DNA of 64,000 bases from positions 62,001 to 126,000 of the forward strand of contig NIOE01000015.1 in the NCBI GenBank assembly GCA_002205125.1. The letters run 5' to 3'. Below, one piece after another: positions 54,316 through 62,774 of the stretch. The position numbers and the translations under genes were made by a program. Every line of letters starts with the position of its first letter. Position 1 is the first letter of the stretch. A model generated the notes under the pieces. That model did no database searches. It was given only the letters and a program-made list of their open reading frames with translations, and was not told the origin of the DNA. This DNA comes from Roseateles noduli. Lineage in GTDB: Bacteria > Pseudomonadota > Gammaproteobacteria > Burkholderiales > Burkholderiaceae_C.

Positions 54316-55392
54316 ATGCTCAAGATGAGATCCGCCGCGCCCTCGCTCGCGTCGCTCCTGTCGCTGCTGGCCCTGCTCGCGTTGAGTACGCCCGCCCGCG
54401 CGGCGTGCGACCGTGGCTCGTGGACGGGCACGATAGGCGCCGCTCCGATCTCGCTGATCTTCGGCGATCCGGAGGACGACAGGCGGCCGGCGTCGGCGCG
54501 CTACTACTACCGACGTTCTCTGAAGGAGCTCTATCTGCGCGCGGGCAAGGCGGATCCGACCACCTGGGAAGAGTCCGATGAGGTGGGTCGCGTCACCGGC
54601 AGCCTCCAGCTGGACTGCCAGGGCGACCGGCTCGCGGGCACCTGGCGCTCGCCGGATCGCCGACGCGCGCTGCCCGTGTCGGCCCGCCCGGCTGTGGACA
54701 TCGACGGGTACCACGCCGAACACCTGCGCGATCTGAAGGTCGACGAGGAAACCACGCACGACTTCGAAGGCCATGTCTACGACGAGCAGGAGGTCTCGGA
54801 CATCCCGTCCGTGTCAACGATCGCGCTGTGGGGGGACGAGTCCGGCATCGCCGGCATCAACGCGCAGCTCTGGCGGGAGGCGAAAGAGGCCATGGGCGAA
54901 GCGCTCGACTGCGTCGGCGAAGGGCGCATGCGTCGTGGACTGCAGCATGGCTACGAATACGGTTGGAATCACCGGCCCGCGGCGTGGAACGAGCGCTACG
55001 TCGTGGTCATGACCAGCCACGAACAGTATTGCGGCGGCGCGCATCCGTACTGGGGCAACTACGACACCGTCTACGACCTGGGCACCGGCAAGGAAATCGA
55101 CGCGGCCCAGTGGCTGATGCCGGCCTACCGCAAGGAGATCGATCTGACGTCCTTGCTGGGCCGTCTCCTGATCGGACGTTATCTCTCCGTCGAGGATGGC
55201 GAGACCGAGTGCCTCGACAAGGTCGCCGCCAGCGGGAGGCTGATGCACCCCGCGCGCGGAGGGCTTGTCTTCAGGGTCGCTGCGGGGGCGTATGTCTACA
55301 GCCCCTGCATGCGCGACGTGACGGTTCCTTGGGAACAGGCCGCGCCGTTCCTGGCGCCGGAAGGCCGCCTGGCAGCGAAGGCGTTTCGCTGA
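54316..55392 (+). CDS. exported DUF3298/RsiV-like protein
   Basis: 358 residues. A Sec signal peptide (about residues 1-27, ending ARAACD) leads into a first domain that includes SARYYYRRSLKELYL, and a C-terminal DUF3298-like domain marked by TSHEQYCGGAHPYWGNYDTVYDL and TGKEIDAAQWL. In RsiV this fold binds lysozyme, but here there is no sigma factor gene or membrane-spanning anti-sigma region, so only a periplasmic binding role can be suggested. The ATG at 54316 is chosen; 54325 is also possible. Confidence 0.7.
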   Translation: MLKMRSAAPSLASLLSLLALLALSTPARAACDRGSWTGTIGAAPISLIFGDPEDDRRPASARYYYRRSLKELYLRAGKADPTTWEESDEVGRVTGSLQLDCQGDRLAGTWRSPDRRRALPVSARPAVDIDGYHAEHLRDLKVDEETTHDFEGHVYDEQEVSDIPSVSTIALWGDESGIAGINAQLWREAKEAMGEALDCVGEGRMRRGLQHGYEYGWNHRPAAWNERYVVVMTSHEQYCGGAHPYWGNYDTVYDLGTGKEIDAAQWLMPAYRKEIDLTSLLGRLLIGRYLSVEDGETECLDKVAASGRLMHPARGGLVFRVAAGAYVYSPCMRDVTVPWEQAAPFLAPEGRLAAKAFR

Positions 55393-55453
55393 AAGCCAGC
55401 GGGCGTGCGGCGGGAGTCTTCTGCACTGCCACCGCCGCTGGCCCTCCCCCCCA

Positions 55454-55477
55454 CCCTCTCCCGCAAGCGGGAGAGGG
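55454..55477. repeat. REP-like palindrome
   Basis: CCCTCTCCCGC-AA-GCGGGAGAGGG, a perfect 11-bp stem between two convergent-free plus-strand genes. Elements of this sequence type are scattered between genes in many GC-rich proteobacteria. A degenerate half-copy may exist near 26990-27012 (CCCTCC..AAAGCGGGAGA). Confidence 0.75.
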
Positions 55478-55544
55478 AGTAAGAGAAACGTGGCCCGCGA
55501 TTGAGGGAGACGGTACGCGACGTCGCGGCGCTAGCATCGACCTC

Positions 55545-56477
55545 ATGTGCTACAGCGCCCGCATCCGTCAGGAGTGGAAGACCTTCTGCGCCCGACTGGG
55601 CGTGAAGATCTCGCTGGCCGACTACATCGAGCTCTTCTGGGAACGCGCCGACGGCCGCAAGCTGGCGATCCCCAAGACGATGGAGGCGATGTTCGCTGCC
55701 CCTCGGACGGGGGATGAGCAGCGCGCCTGGGACGCCGTCGTCCGCTACCGCGAGTCGCGGACCGCGGAGGTCGAGCAGGAGCTTTTCGATCTGCGCCGTC
55801 GCGTCGCCGACGCCGAACGCAAGCTCGCCACGAAACCGACCAAGTCCGCCGAGGACAGCCGCCGCATCGCGACGAACAAGATCGAGCAGCGGCTGCGCTG
55901 GCTCGGTGACCTGCGCCGCGATCTCCCGACCGAGGAACAGGACTCGCGCATTTATCCCGGCTGGTACGTGCCGGTGATCGTCATGGAGCACGGCGAGCGT
56001 GTGCTCAAGCCGATGCGCTACCAGTGCCGCCCGGCCGGCAAGCCCGCGTTCTTCGACAGCAAGTTCCCGGGCACCTACAACGCGCGGCGCGACAGCCTGT
56101 CCGGGTTCTGGAAAGGCGAGTTCGGCGTGAGCCACGGCGTGATGGTCGCCGAGGCGTTCTTCGAGGTCGTCGAGCGCGACGGCAAGAAGGTCGTGCTCGA
56201 GTTCCGGCCGCAAGGCATGGGCGACATGCTGGTCGCCTGCCTCTGGTCGCGCTGGGAGTCGCCCGATGCGCCGGGCGAGCCGCCGCTCCTGTCCTTCGCC
56301 GCGATCACCGACGATCCCCCGCCAGAAATCGCGGCCACCGGGCACGACCGCTGCGTGATTCCGATCAAGGCATCCAACCTCGACGCGTGGCTCGATCCGC
56401 AAGGCGATCTGGACGCCATGCAGCGCCTGCTCGACGACCGCGAGCGGCCGTTCTTCGAGCACCGGCTCGCCGCTTGA
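55545..56477 (+). CDS. SRAP-family protein (YedK/HMCES-like abasic-site DNA crosslinker), enlarged
   Basis: 310 residues. It begins MCYSAR, giving the catalytic Cys2 after Met removal. FPGTYNARRDSLSG is the Asn-Ala-Arg region, AEAFFEV matches the active-site Glu region and GHDRCVIPI holds the conserved His. Cys2 forms a protective covalent link to abasic sites in single-stranded DNA. Compared with the usual 220-residue form there is a charged helical insertion at about residues 55-130 (EQELFDLRRRVADAERKL). The start has no clear ribosome-binding site, but any other start would lose Cys2. Confidence 0.85.
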   Translation: MCYSARIRQEWKTFCARLGVKISLADYIELFWERADGRKLAIPKTMEAMFAAPRTGDEQRAWDAVVRYRESRTAEVEQELFDLRRRVADAERKLATKPTKSAEDSRRIATNKIEQRLRWLGDLRRDLPTEEQDSRIYPGWYVPVIVMEHGERVLKPMRYQCRPAGKPAFFDSKFPGTYNARRDSLSGFWKGEFGVSHGVMVAEAFFEVVERDGKKVVLEFRPQGMGDMLVACLWSRWESPDAPGEPPLLSFAAITDDPPPEIAATGHDRCVIPIKASNLDAWLDPQGDLDAMQRLLDDRERPFFEHRLAA

Positions 56478-56533
56478 ATCCAGCCGACTGAAACCGCCTG
56501 CGCCCGCGTGGGCGCGTGATAGCCTCGCGCCCC

Positions 56534-58141
56534 ATGTCCCAAGTGCACCCCGCTTCCCAGGAGCCGACAGAGCCTCCGGAGCCCACCCTCGACGACGTCC
56601 CCGCGCGCGCCTCGCTGCACGAGGTCCTGCTGCTCGCCAGCGTCTTCGTGATCGCCGCCTGCGGCCTGGTCTACGAGCTGGCCGCCGGCGCGCTCGCGAG
56701 CTACCTGCTCGGCGACTCCGTCCTGCAGTTCTCGACCATCATCGGCGCCTACCTCTTCGCGATGGGCGTGGGCTCCTGGCTGTCGCGCTACATCGACCGG
56801 CAACTGGTCGCGCACTTCCTGCGCCTGGAGCTGCTCGTGGGCGTCATCGGCGGCCTGATGCCCGCCGCGCTCTTCACCGCGCACAGCCTGCTGCCGCCGT
56901 CCCAGGTCGCCGGATTCCGCGTGCTGCTGTACGGGCTGGTGCTGCTGGTCGGCACGCTGGTCGGCCTGGAGATCCCACTGGTGATGCGCATCCTCAAGCG
57001 CCACTTCCGCCAGCGCTATGCACTCAAGGAACTGGTGTCGCAGGTGCTGACCTTCGACTACCTCGGCGCGCTGCTGGTCGCCGTGGCCTTCCCGCTGCTG
57101 CTGGTGCCCAACCTCGGCCTGGTGCGCACCGGCCTGTTCTTCGGGCTGCTGAACGTCGCCGTCGCGGTGTGGGCGCTGTGGCTGTTCCGCGCGGAACTGC
57201 GCAGCTGGCGGTCGCACGCGGTGACCTGCGCGGTCTCGATCGGCCTGCTCGCCGCGGCGATGGCCGGCGCGGATCGGCTCAGCACCTGGGCGGAGGACCG
57301 CTTCTACGGCGAGCAGATCGTCTTCAAGGAAAGCAGCAACTACCAGCGCATCGTCGTCACGCAGGGCGCGGCGGGGACGCGGCTGTTCCTCAACGGCAAC
57401 CTGCAGTTCCACTCGCGCGACGAGTACCGCTATCACGAGGCCCTCGTGCATCCCGCGATGGCCGCGCAGGGCGCGCCGCGCAAGGTGCTGGTGCTGGGCG
57501 GCGGCGACGGCATGGCCGTGCGCGAGATCCTGCGTTATCCGTCCGTCGAGCAGATCACGCTGGTCGAGCTCGATCCGCACATGACGACGCTGTTCTCGAC
57601 GATGCCGCTGCTCAAGGGACTCAACAAGGAGTCGCTGCTGAGCCCGAAGCTGCACATCGTCAACGCGGACGCCTTCGGCTGGCTGGAGATGACCGACGAG
57701 ATCTTCGACGTCATCGTCATCGACTTCCCCGACCCGAGCAATTTCGCGCTCGGCAAGCTGTACACGGCCAGCCTCTACAAGATGGTCGACCAGCACCTGA
57801 GCGCCTCCGGCTACGCGGTGATCCAGTCGACCTCGCCGCTGGTGGCACCGCGCGCGTTCTGGACCGTCGTGAACACGGTGGAGTCGGTCGGCCTCACCGC
57901 GACGCCGTACCACGCGCATGTGCCGAGCTTCGGCGAATGGGGCTTCGTGCTGGCAAGCCGTCGGCCATGGGCGATGCCGAGGAAGCTGCCGGACGGGCTG
58001 CGTTTCCTCAGCATTGACGGCATGCCGGCGCTGATGAGCTTCCCGACGGACATGGCGCGGCCGGAGCACCTCGAAGTGAACCGGCTCTCCAACCAGGTGC
58101 TGGTCCACGAGTTCGAGCGCGAATGGGGCAAGCTACATTGA
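56534..58141 (+). CDS. membrane spermidine synthase-like aminopropyltransferase
   Basis: 535 residues. The N-terminal half has about seven membrane helices; the C-terminal half is a spermidine synthase domain with QFHSRDEYRYHEALVHPAM, VLGGGDGMAVREIL (decarboxylated AdoMet site), VELDP and IDFPDPSNFALGKLYT. Classic synthases have DxxDP at this last site; the change here leaves the amine acceptor uncertain. The stop overlaps the possible TTG start of the next gene. Polyamine transfer at the membrane is inferred. Confidence 0.85.
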   Translation: MSQVHPASQEPTEPPEPTLDDVPARASLHEVLLLASVFVIAACGLVYELAAGALASYLLGDSVLQFSTIIGAYLFAMGVGSWLSRYIDRQLVAHFLRLELLVGVIGGLMPAALFTAHSLLPPSQVAGFRVLLYGLVLLVGTLVGLEIPLVMRILKRHFRQRYALKELVSQVLTFDYLGALLVAVAFPLLLVPNLGLVRTGLFFGLLNVAVAVWALWLFRAELRSWRSHAVTCAVSIGLLAAAMAGADRLSTWAEDRFYGEQIVFKESSNYQRIVVTQGAAGTRLFLNGNLQFHSRDEYRYHEALVHPAMAAQGAPRKVLVLGGGDGMAVREILRYPSVEQITLVELDPHMTTLFSTMPLLKGLNKESLLSPKLHIVNADAFGWLEMTDEIFDVIVIDFPDPSNFALGKLYTASLYKMVDQHLSASGYAVIQSTSPLVAPRAFWTVVNTVESVGLTATPYHAHVPSFGEWGFVLASRRPWAMPRKLPDGLRFLSIDGMPALMSFPTDMARPEHLEVNRLSNQVLVHEFEREWGKLH

Positions 58142-59787
58142 ATCGCCGCGACCTGCTGACACGGACGCTGACGGCGTCGCTCGCGGCGTCGCTGGTGCCG
58201 ATGCTGGCGGCCTGCGGGCGCGAGGCGCGGCCGCTCGCCGACCGGTTGGCGGAGCGTCTCGCCGAACTCCCCGGCGGCTGGACCGGCGCGAACTGGGAAC
58301 GCGGCCATCGGCTGCGCGGCGCCCTGCCCGTCTGGTCGGCAGCCACCGGTGCGCCAAAGCGCGCGCAAGTGCTGGTGCTCGGCGCGGGCATCGCGGGACT
58401 GGCCTGCGCGCGTCGGCTGCGGCTGCAAGGCGTCGATGTCGCGCTGCTGGATCTGGAGGACCGCCCCGGCGGCAACAGCCGGGGCCATCGCATCGGTGCG
58501 GGGCCGACGCTTGGCGAGGGCCTGCGCTGCCCGCTCGGCGCGCACTACCTGCCGACGCCGGGGCCGGAAGCGGTCGAGGTGCGGGCGCTGCTGGAGGACC
58601 TCGGCCTCGCGCGCCAGGAGCACGGCAAGACCGTCTACGAGGAGCGCTGGCTCTGCCACAGCCCGCAAGAGCGGCTCTGGTGGCAGGACCAGTGGGTCGA
58701 CGGTCTGCTGCCGCCGGCGGAGTCGCCGGACGTGCAGGCGCAGTACCGCCGGTTCGGAGAGCTGGTCGACCAGGCGCGGCATGAGGTCGGCTTCGCGATG
58801 CCGAGCACGCATCGCGCGTGGACGTCGGCGCATCAGGCGCTCGATGCGAAAACCTTCGCCGCGTGGCTCGACGAGCACCAACTGACGGCGGCGCCGCTGC
58901 GCTGGTACCTCGACTACTGCTGCCGCGACGACTACGGTGCCGATGCGACGCAGGTGTCCGCGTGGGCGGGGCTGCACTACTTCGGCAGCCGCCACGGCTT
59001 CATGAGCGGCGAGGAGCGCGAGGCCGTGCTGACCTGGCCGCAAGGAAACGGCTGGTTGTCGGAACGCCTGGCCGCGCCGCTGGCGGACGCCCTCCATGGC
59101 GGCCGCACGGCGCAGCGTGTGCGCGAGGAGCGCCACGGCGTGCAGGTGCTCGTCTGGAACGACAAGGATCAGGCCGCAGAGCGCTGGGAGGCCGATCAGG
59201 TCGTGATGGCGATGCCGCTGTTCATCGCGGCGCGGCTGCCTGAGCAAGCGCCCTCCGCATTGACGGAGGCGGCTGCAGGAATGCGCTACGCGCCGTGGCT
59301 GGTCGCGAACCTGCTGCTGGACGCGCCGCCGCTGGAGCGGCTCGGCGTGCCGATGTCCTGGGACAACGTCGCCTACGGCGGCGAGGCGCTGGGCTATGTC
59401 AACGCGAACCAGCAGGACCTCGATCCGAGCCGCGGCCCGATGGTGCTGACGGCCTACCGCTCATTGCGCGAGTCGCAGCGCAAGGACCTGCTGCAGGACG
59501 ACTGGCGCACCTGGAGCGCCCGCGTGCTCGCGGACATGGCGCCCCTGCACCCGGACCTGCCGGAGCGGTTGCAGCGCATCGAGCTCATGCGTTACGGACA
59601 CGCGATGAGCATCCCGCATCCGGGACTGCGCGGATCGCTGGCACTGGCCGCGCTGCGCGAGCGCGCGCAAGGCCGGCTCCACTTCGCGCATGCTGACCTG
59701 GCGGGCTACTCGGTGTTCGAGGAAGCGTTCACGCAAGGCGAGACCGTCGCGGCACGGCTTCTGGGCAAGGGTCGCGGGAATGCATGA
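58123..59787 (+). CDS. Tat-exported FAD-dependent oxidoreductase, amine-oxidase-like lipoprotein
   Basis: 554 residues from ATG at 58123; a TTG at 58138 overlapping the upstream stop is an alternative. The leader LNRRDLLTRTLTASLAASLVPMLAACG has a twin-arginine motif and a lipobox, so the enzyme is probably folded with FAD, exported by Tat and lipid-anchored. The FAD fingerprint is VLVLGAGIAGLACARRLRLQG, then DLEDRPGGNSRG, and the end has FAHADLAGYSVFEEAFTQGE. Coupling to the aminopropyltransferase suggests a polyamine or related amine substrate (inference). Confidence 0.85.
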   Translation: MGQATLNRRDLLTRTLTASLAASLVPMLAACGREARPLADRLAERLAELPGGWTGANWERGHRLRGALPVWSAATGAPKRAQVLVLGAGIAGLACARRLRLQGVDVALLDLEDRPGGNSRGHRIGAGPTLGEGLRCPLGAHYLPTPGPEAVEVRALLEDLGLARQEHGKTVYEERWLCHSPQERLWWQDQWVDGLLPPAESPDVQAQYRRFGELVDQARHEVGFAMPSTHRAWTSAHQALDAKTFAAWLDEHQLTAAPLRWYLDYCCRDDYGADATQVSAWAGLHYFGSRHGFMSGEEREAVLTWPQGNGWLSERLAAPLADALHGGRTAQRVREERHGVQVLVWNDKDQAAERWEADQVVMAMPLFIAARLPEQAPSALTEAAAGMRYAPWLVANLLLDAPPLERLGVPMSWDNVAYGGEALGYVNANQQDLDPSRGPMVLTAYRSLRESQRKDLLQDDWRTWSARVLADMAPLHPDLPERLQRIELMRYGHAMSIPHPGLRGSLALAALRERAQGRLHFAHADLAGYSVFEEAFTQGETVAARLLGKGRGNA

Positions 59788-59809
59788 GCGCGATCGCTCA
59801 CGCCTGTAT

Positions 59810-60127
59810 TCACGGAAATACCGCGTCGACACCCCGGTCCCGCATCATGCGAAGCAGCCTGAGCTCAGCCCCTTTGGGCCTGCCCAGTCCCTGCGTCCAT
59901 CGACGAACGCGCCGCGTGGTGATGTTGAGCATGCGGGCCATCGTATAGACGTTGCACGAGGACTGCTCCAGGAGCGCCCGGAAGTCTTCCCGCGTCAGCG
60001 GCTCCGGAGGCAGCATGCCCGCATGCTCGATCCTGCGGATTGCGTCGTCATCGAATGCCCCGCACGCGTGAAGCCCTCGACTCATACGGAGCAGTTCCAG
60101 GATCGTTGCATTCTTCCTTTTGCGCAT
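59810..60127 (-). CDS. antitoxin-like helix-turn-helix protein (orphan)
   Basis: 105 residues from ATG at 60127, which has AAAGAGGTG upstream; a TTG at 60175 would add 16 residues. The C-terminal part LTREDFRALLEQSSCNVYTMARMLNITTRRVRRWTQGLGRPKG is the helix-turn-helix of NadS/MqsA-type antitoxins (usual form: a Trp-x-x-Gly then R-x-P-x-G). The N-terminal part lacks zinc ligands. No toxin gene of the RelE or MqsR type is next to it. It is convergent with the FAD oxidoreductase gene. Confidence 0.65.
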   Translation of the reverse strand: MRKRKNATILELLRMSRGLHACGAFDDDAIRRIEHAGMLPPEPLTREDFRALLEQSSCNVYTMARMLNITTRRVRRWTQGLGRPKGAELRLLRMMRDRGVDAVFP

Positions 60128-60354
60128 CACAGAGATCACCTCTTTCAGTTGTCGATCGCTGGCTCTCTTGGCCAAGACAGCTGCGAATCGTCCGATTCAC
60201 CTCCCAAGGCGTCCACTACCGAGATCTGCATGAAATGGGGGATGCGGATAAAAGACCCGGGGACACGACTTGCCCCGCTCGGTCGTTGAGGTGACAGCCG
60301 TGAGCGCATTCCCTGCGCAGAATGGGCCAACTTCGCCGTTCAAGGATTCTTCCG

Positions 60355-61167
60355 ATGCCGCACGACCTCGACCAGGCCATCCTCCTCGCCCCTGCCGGCG
60401 GACACCGCTTCGCCGGCGCGACGAATCCGGCCTACGCCAACATGGTCGGGCCGTTCGGCGGCACGACCGGGGCGGCGATGCTCAACGCCGCGCTGCTGCA
60501 TTCGGAGCGCATCGGCGAGCCGATCGCGCTGACGATCAACTTCTGCAGCCCGCTCGCCGACGGCGCCTTCGAGGTCGAGGCCCGCCCCGCCCGCACGAAC
60601 CGGTCGACGCAGCATTGGGTGCTCGAACTCACGCAGAACGGCGAAGTCGCCGCCACCGGCAGCGCCGTCTTCGCGCAGCGTCGCGAGACCTGGTCCGCGA
60701 AGGAGGCAGAGCTGCCCGCGGACGTCCCGCCCGCCTCGGAGCTCCAGCCGCTGCCGAAGGTCGGCTTCCTGCCCGCCTGGGTCTCGCGCTACGACATGCG
60801 CTTCCTGCCGGGCTTCGGCCCGGGGCCGTTCGACGGCCAGGAACAGCCGCATTCGATCAGCCGCTACTGGGTCCGCGACGAACCCGCGCGGCCGATGGAC
60901 TTCCCGTCCCTCGCCGCGATCTGCGACAGCTTCTTCCCGCGCATCTTCGTGCGCCGCCGCAAGCCCGGCGCCATCGGCACCGTGACGCTGACGACCTACT
61001 TCCATGCGGACTCGATCATGCTCGCGCAGCAGGGCGACCGCCACGTGCTCGCGATGGCCAGGGCGCTCAACTTCCGCAACGGCTACTTCGACCAGACCGC
61101 CGAAGTCTGGAGCGACGACGGCCAGATGCTGGCCAGCACGCACCAGATGGTCTATTTCAAGGAATGA
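60355..61167 (+). CDS. acyl-CoA thioesterase-like (double hotdog) protein
   Basis: 270 residues. FAGATNPAYANMVGPFGGTTGAAMLNAALLHSE and GEPIALTINFCSPLADGAFEVEARPARTNRSTQHW form the first hotdog domain; the C-terminal half (VTLTTYFHADSIMLAQQGDRHVLAMARALNFRNGYFDQTAEVWSDDGQMLA) forms the second. This matches the acyl-CoA thioesterase II-like family (TesB-like). It would hydrolyse acyl-CoA in the cytoplasm; chain length unknown. AAGGA seven bases before the ATG at 60355 decides the start. Confidence 0.87.
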   Translation: MPHDLDQAILLAPAGGHRFAGATNPAYANMVGPFGGTTGAAMLNAALLHSERIGEPIALTINFCSPLADGAFEVEARPARTNRSTQHWVLELTQNGEVAATGSAVFAQRRETWSAKEAELPADVPPASELQPLPKVGFLPAWVSRYDMRFLPGFGPGPFDGQEQPHSISRYWVRDEPARPMDFPSLAAICDSFFPRIFVRRRKPGAIGTVTLTTYFHADSIMLAQQGDRHVLAMARALNFRNGYFDQTAEVWSDDGQMLASTHQMVYFKE

Positions 61168-61169
61168 GG

Positions 61170-61187
61170 GGCGACATCGACGTCGCC
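61170..61187. terminator. stem-loop between convergent thioesterase and moaD genes
   Basis: GGCGAC-atcgac-GTCGCC, a 6-bp stem in the 27-bp gap between the two stops. Weak candidate for a shared terminator. Confidence 0.3.
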
Positions 61188-61194
61188 GCCGGAC

Positions 61195-61446
61195 TCAACC
61201 GCCGGTGACCGGCGGGAAGAACGCCACTTCCGCGCCGTCCTCGACCGGCGTGTCCTCGGGCAGGATCTGCTGGTTCAGCGCGCAACGGATCGCGCGGCCG
61301 CGCGCGAGCGCCTCCGCGTGCGCCGCGTCGCTGGCGATCAGCGCATCGCGGATCGAGCCCAGCGTTGCGCCGGCGTGGTGCGGGAAGCGCTCGTCGGTCC
61401 CCAGGGCCTCGCGCAGCGAGGCGAAGTAGCGCACGGTGATCGTCAT
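61195..61446 (-). CDS. moaD: molybdopterin synthase sulfur carrier subunit
   Basis: 83 residues, ubiquitin-like fold. It starts MTITVRYFASLREALG and ends VAFFPPVTGG; the terminal Gly-Gly is the site that is adenylated and thiocarboxylated. It donates sulfur to precursor Z together with MoaE during molybdenum cofactor synthesis. The moaE gene is not seen before the convergent thioesterase gene, so it must be elsewhere. It follows moeA by 26 bases. Confidence 0.93.
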   Translation of the reverse strand: MTITVRYFASLREALGTDERFPHHAGATLGSIRDALIASDAAHAEALARGRAIRCALNQQILPEDTPVEDGAEVAFFPPVTGG

Positions 61447-61472
61447 CTCGGGTCGATTCTTCAGAACAGCTG

Positions 61473-62774
61473 TCAGAACAGCTCGTTGAACGGAATGAAG
61501 CGCAAGACCTGACCCGGCGTCACCGTGCTGCCCGGCGGCAGATCGATCAGGCCGTCGGCCCAGGCGGCCGAACTCATCACGCCCGAACTCTGGTTGCCGA
61601 ACAGCTGCAGCCCGCCCGCGTCGCTCAGCTTCGCGCGCAGGAACTCTCGGCGTTTGTCGGCCTTCGTCCACGTGAATTCCGCCGGCAGCGGCAACGAGCG
61701 CGGCGTCAGCTGCATCGCGCCCTGCATGCGCAGCAGCACGGGCCGCACGAACAGCAGGAAGGTCACGAAGCTCGACACCGGATTCCCCGGCAGTCCGATG
61801 AACCAGGTCCGCCCGCCGGTGCTCGTGACTTCCCCGAACGCCAGCGGCTTGCCCGGCTTGATCGCGATCTGCCACAGGTCCAGCCGGCCTTCGTGTTCGA
61901 GCGCGGGCTTCAGATGGTCTTCTTCGCCGACGGACACGCCGCCCGAGCTGAGGATCAGGTCCGTGTCCTTGGACGCCTCGCGCAGCGCCGCACGGGTCGC
62001 TTCCAGCGTGTCCGGGACGATGCCCAGGTCGCGCACCTCGCAGCCCATCGCCAGCAGCAGCGCGTGCAGCGTCGTGCGGTTGGAGTTGTAGATCTGGCCG
62101 GGACCGAGCGGCTGGCCCGGCAGCACCAGCTCGTCGCCGGTGGAGAACAGCGCGACGCGCGGACGCGCGGCCACCGTCAGCGCCGCGGCACCGGCCGTCG
62201 CGGCCAGCCCCAGCGAGGCCGCGTTCAGGCGCATGCTGGCGCTCAGCACCGGCTGCCCGACGCGCAGATCCTCGCCGCGTCGGCGGATGTGGAGACCGAC
62301 CGTCAGAGGCCCGTTGATGCGCACCTGGCCGAGGTTTCCCGCCGCGCCCGTGGCGTCGGCGATGGCCTCGCACTGTTCCTGCATCAGCACCGAATCGGCG
62401 CCGTCGGGCACCGTCGCGCCGGTGAAGATGCGCGCCGCCGTGCCCGGCTGCAGCGGCTGCGGCACCGATCCCGCCGGCACGCGCTGCGATACCGGCAGGA
62501 CGGCGCCCTCGCCTCCCTGCGCGGCGACGTCGGCCGCGCGCATCGCGTAGCCGTCCATCGCGCTGTTGTCGTAAGGCGGCACGTCCAGCGGCGACACCAG
62601 GTCCTGCGCCAGCACGCGGCCGCGCGCCAGCGGTGTCATCACGGACTCGGTCCGGCCCAGGGCCGTGACCTGCGAGAGCAGGCGCTCCAGCGCCTCCTCC
62701 ATCGGCATCATCGGCGCGCGCGGCGCGCCCGTGGAGGCCGCGACCGCACCCGGAGCATTCTTCGCGTCAGGCAT
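61473..62774 (-). CDS. moeA: molybdopterin molybdenumtransferase
   Basis: 433 residues. MoeA motifs in order: VPPYDNSAMDGYAM, ARIFTGATVPDGADSVLMQE, ALFSTGDELVLPGQPLGPGQIYNSN, ILSSGGVSVGEEDHLKPAL and GLPGNPVSSFVTFLLFV. It inserts molybdenum into MPT-AMP to finish the cofactor. Its first eight bases overlap the end of thrC. The thrC-moeA-moaD order on one strand is common in Burkholderiales. Confidence 0.95.
   Translation of the reverse strand: MPDAKNAPGAVAASTGAPRAPMMPMEEALERLLSQVTALGRTESVMTPLARGRVLAQDLVSPLDVPPYDNSAMDGYAMRAADVAAQGGEGAVLPVSQRVPAGSVPQPLQPGTAARIFTGATVPDGADSVLMQEQCEAIADATGAAGNLGQVRINGPLTVGLHIRRRGEDLRVGQPVLSASMRLNAASLGLAATAGAAALTVAARPRVALFSTGDELVLPGQPLGPGQIYNSNRTTLHALLLAMGCEVRDLGIVPDTLEATRAALREASKDTDLILSSGGVSVGEEDHLKPALEHEGRLDLWQIAIKPGKPLAFGEVTSTGGRTWFIGLPGNPVSSFVTFLLFVRPVLLRMQGAMQLTPRSLPLPAEFTWTKADKRREFLRAKLSDAGGLQLFGNQSSGVMSSAAWADGLIDLPPGSTVTPGQVLRFIPFNELF

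Noticed and set aside
56075-58108. 677-codon minus-strand frame
   Set aside because: Runs opposite the SRAP and spermidine synthase genes; His/Gln/Arg-rich shadow.
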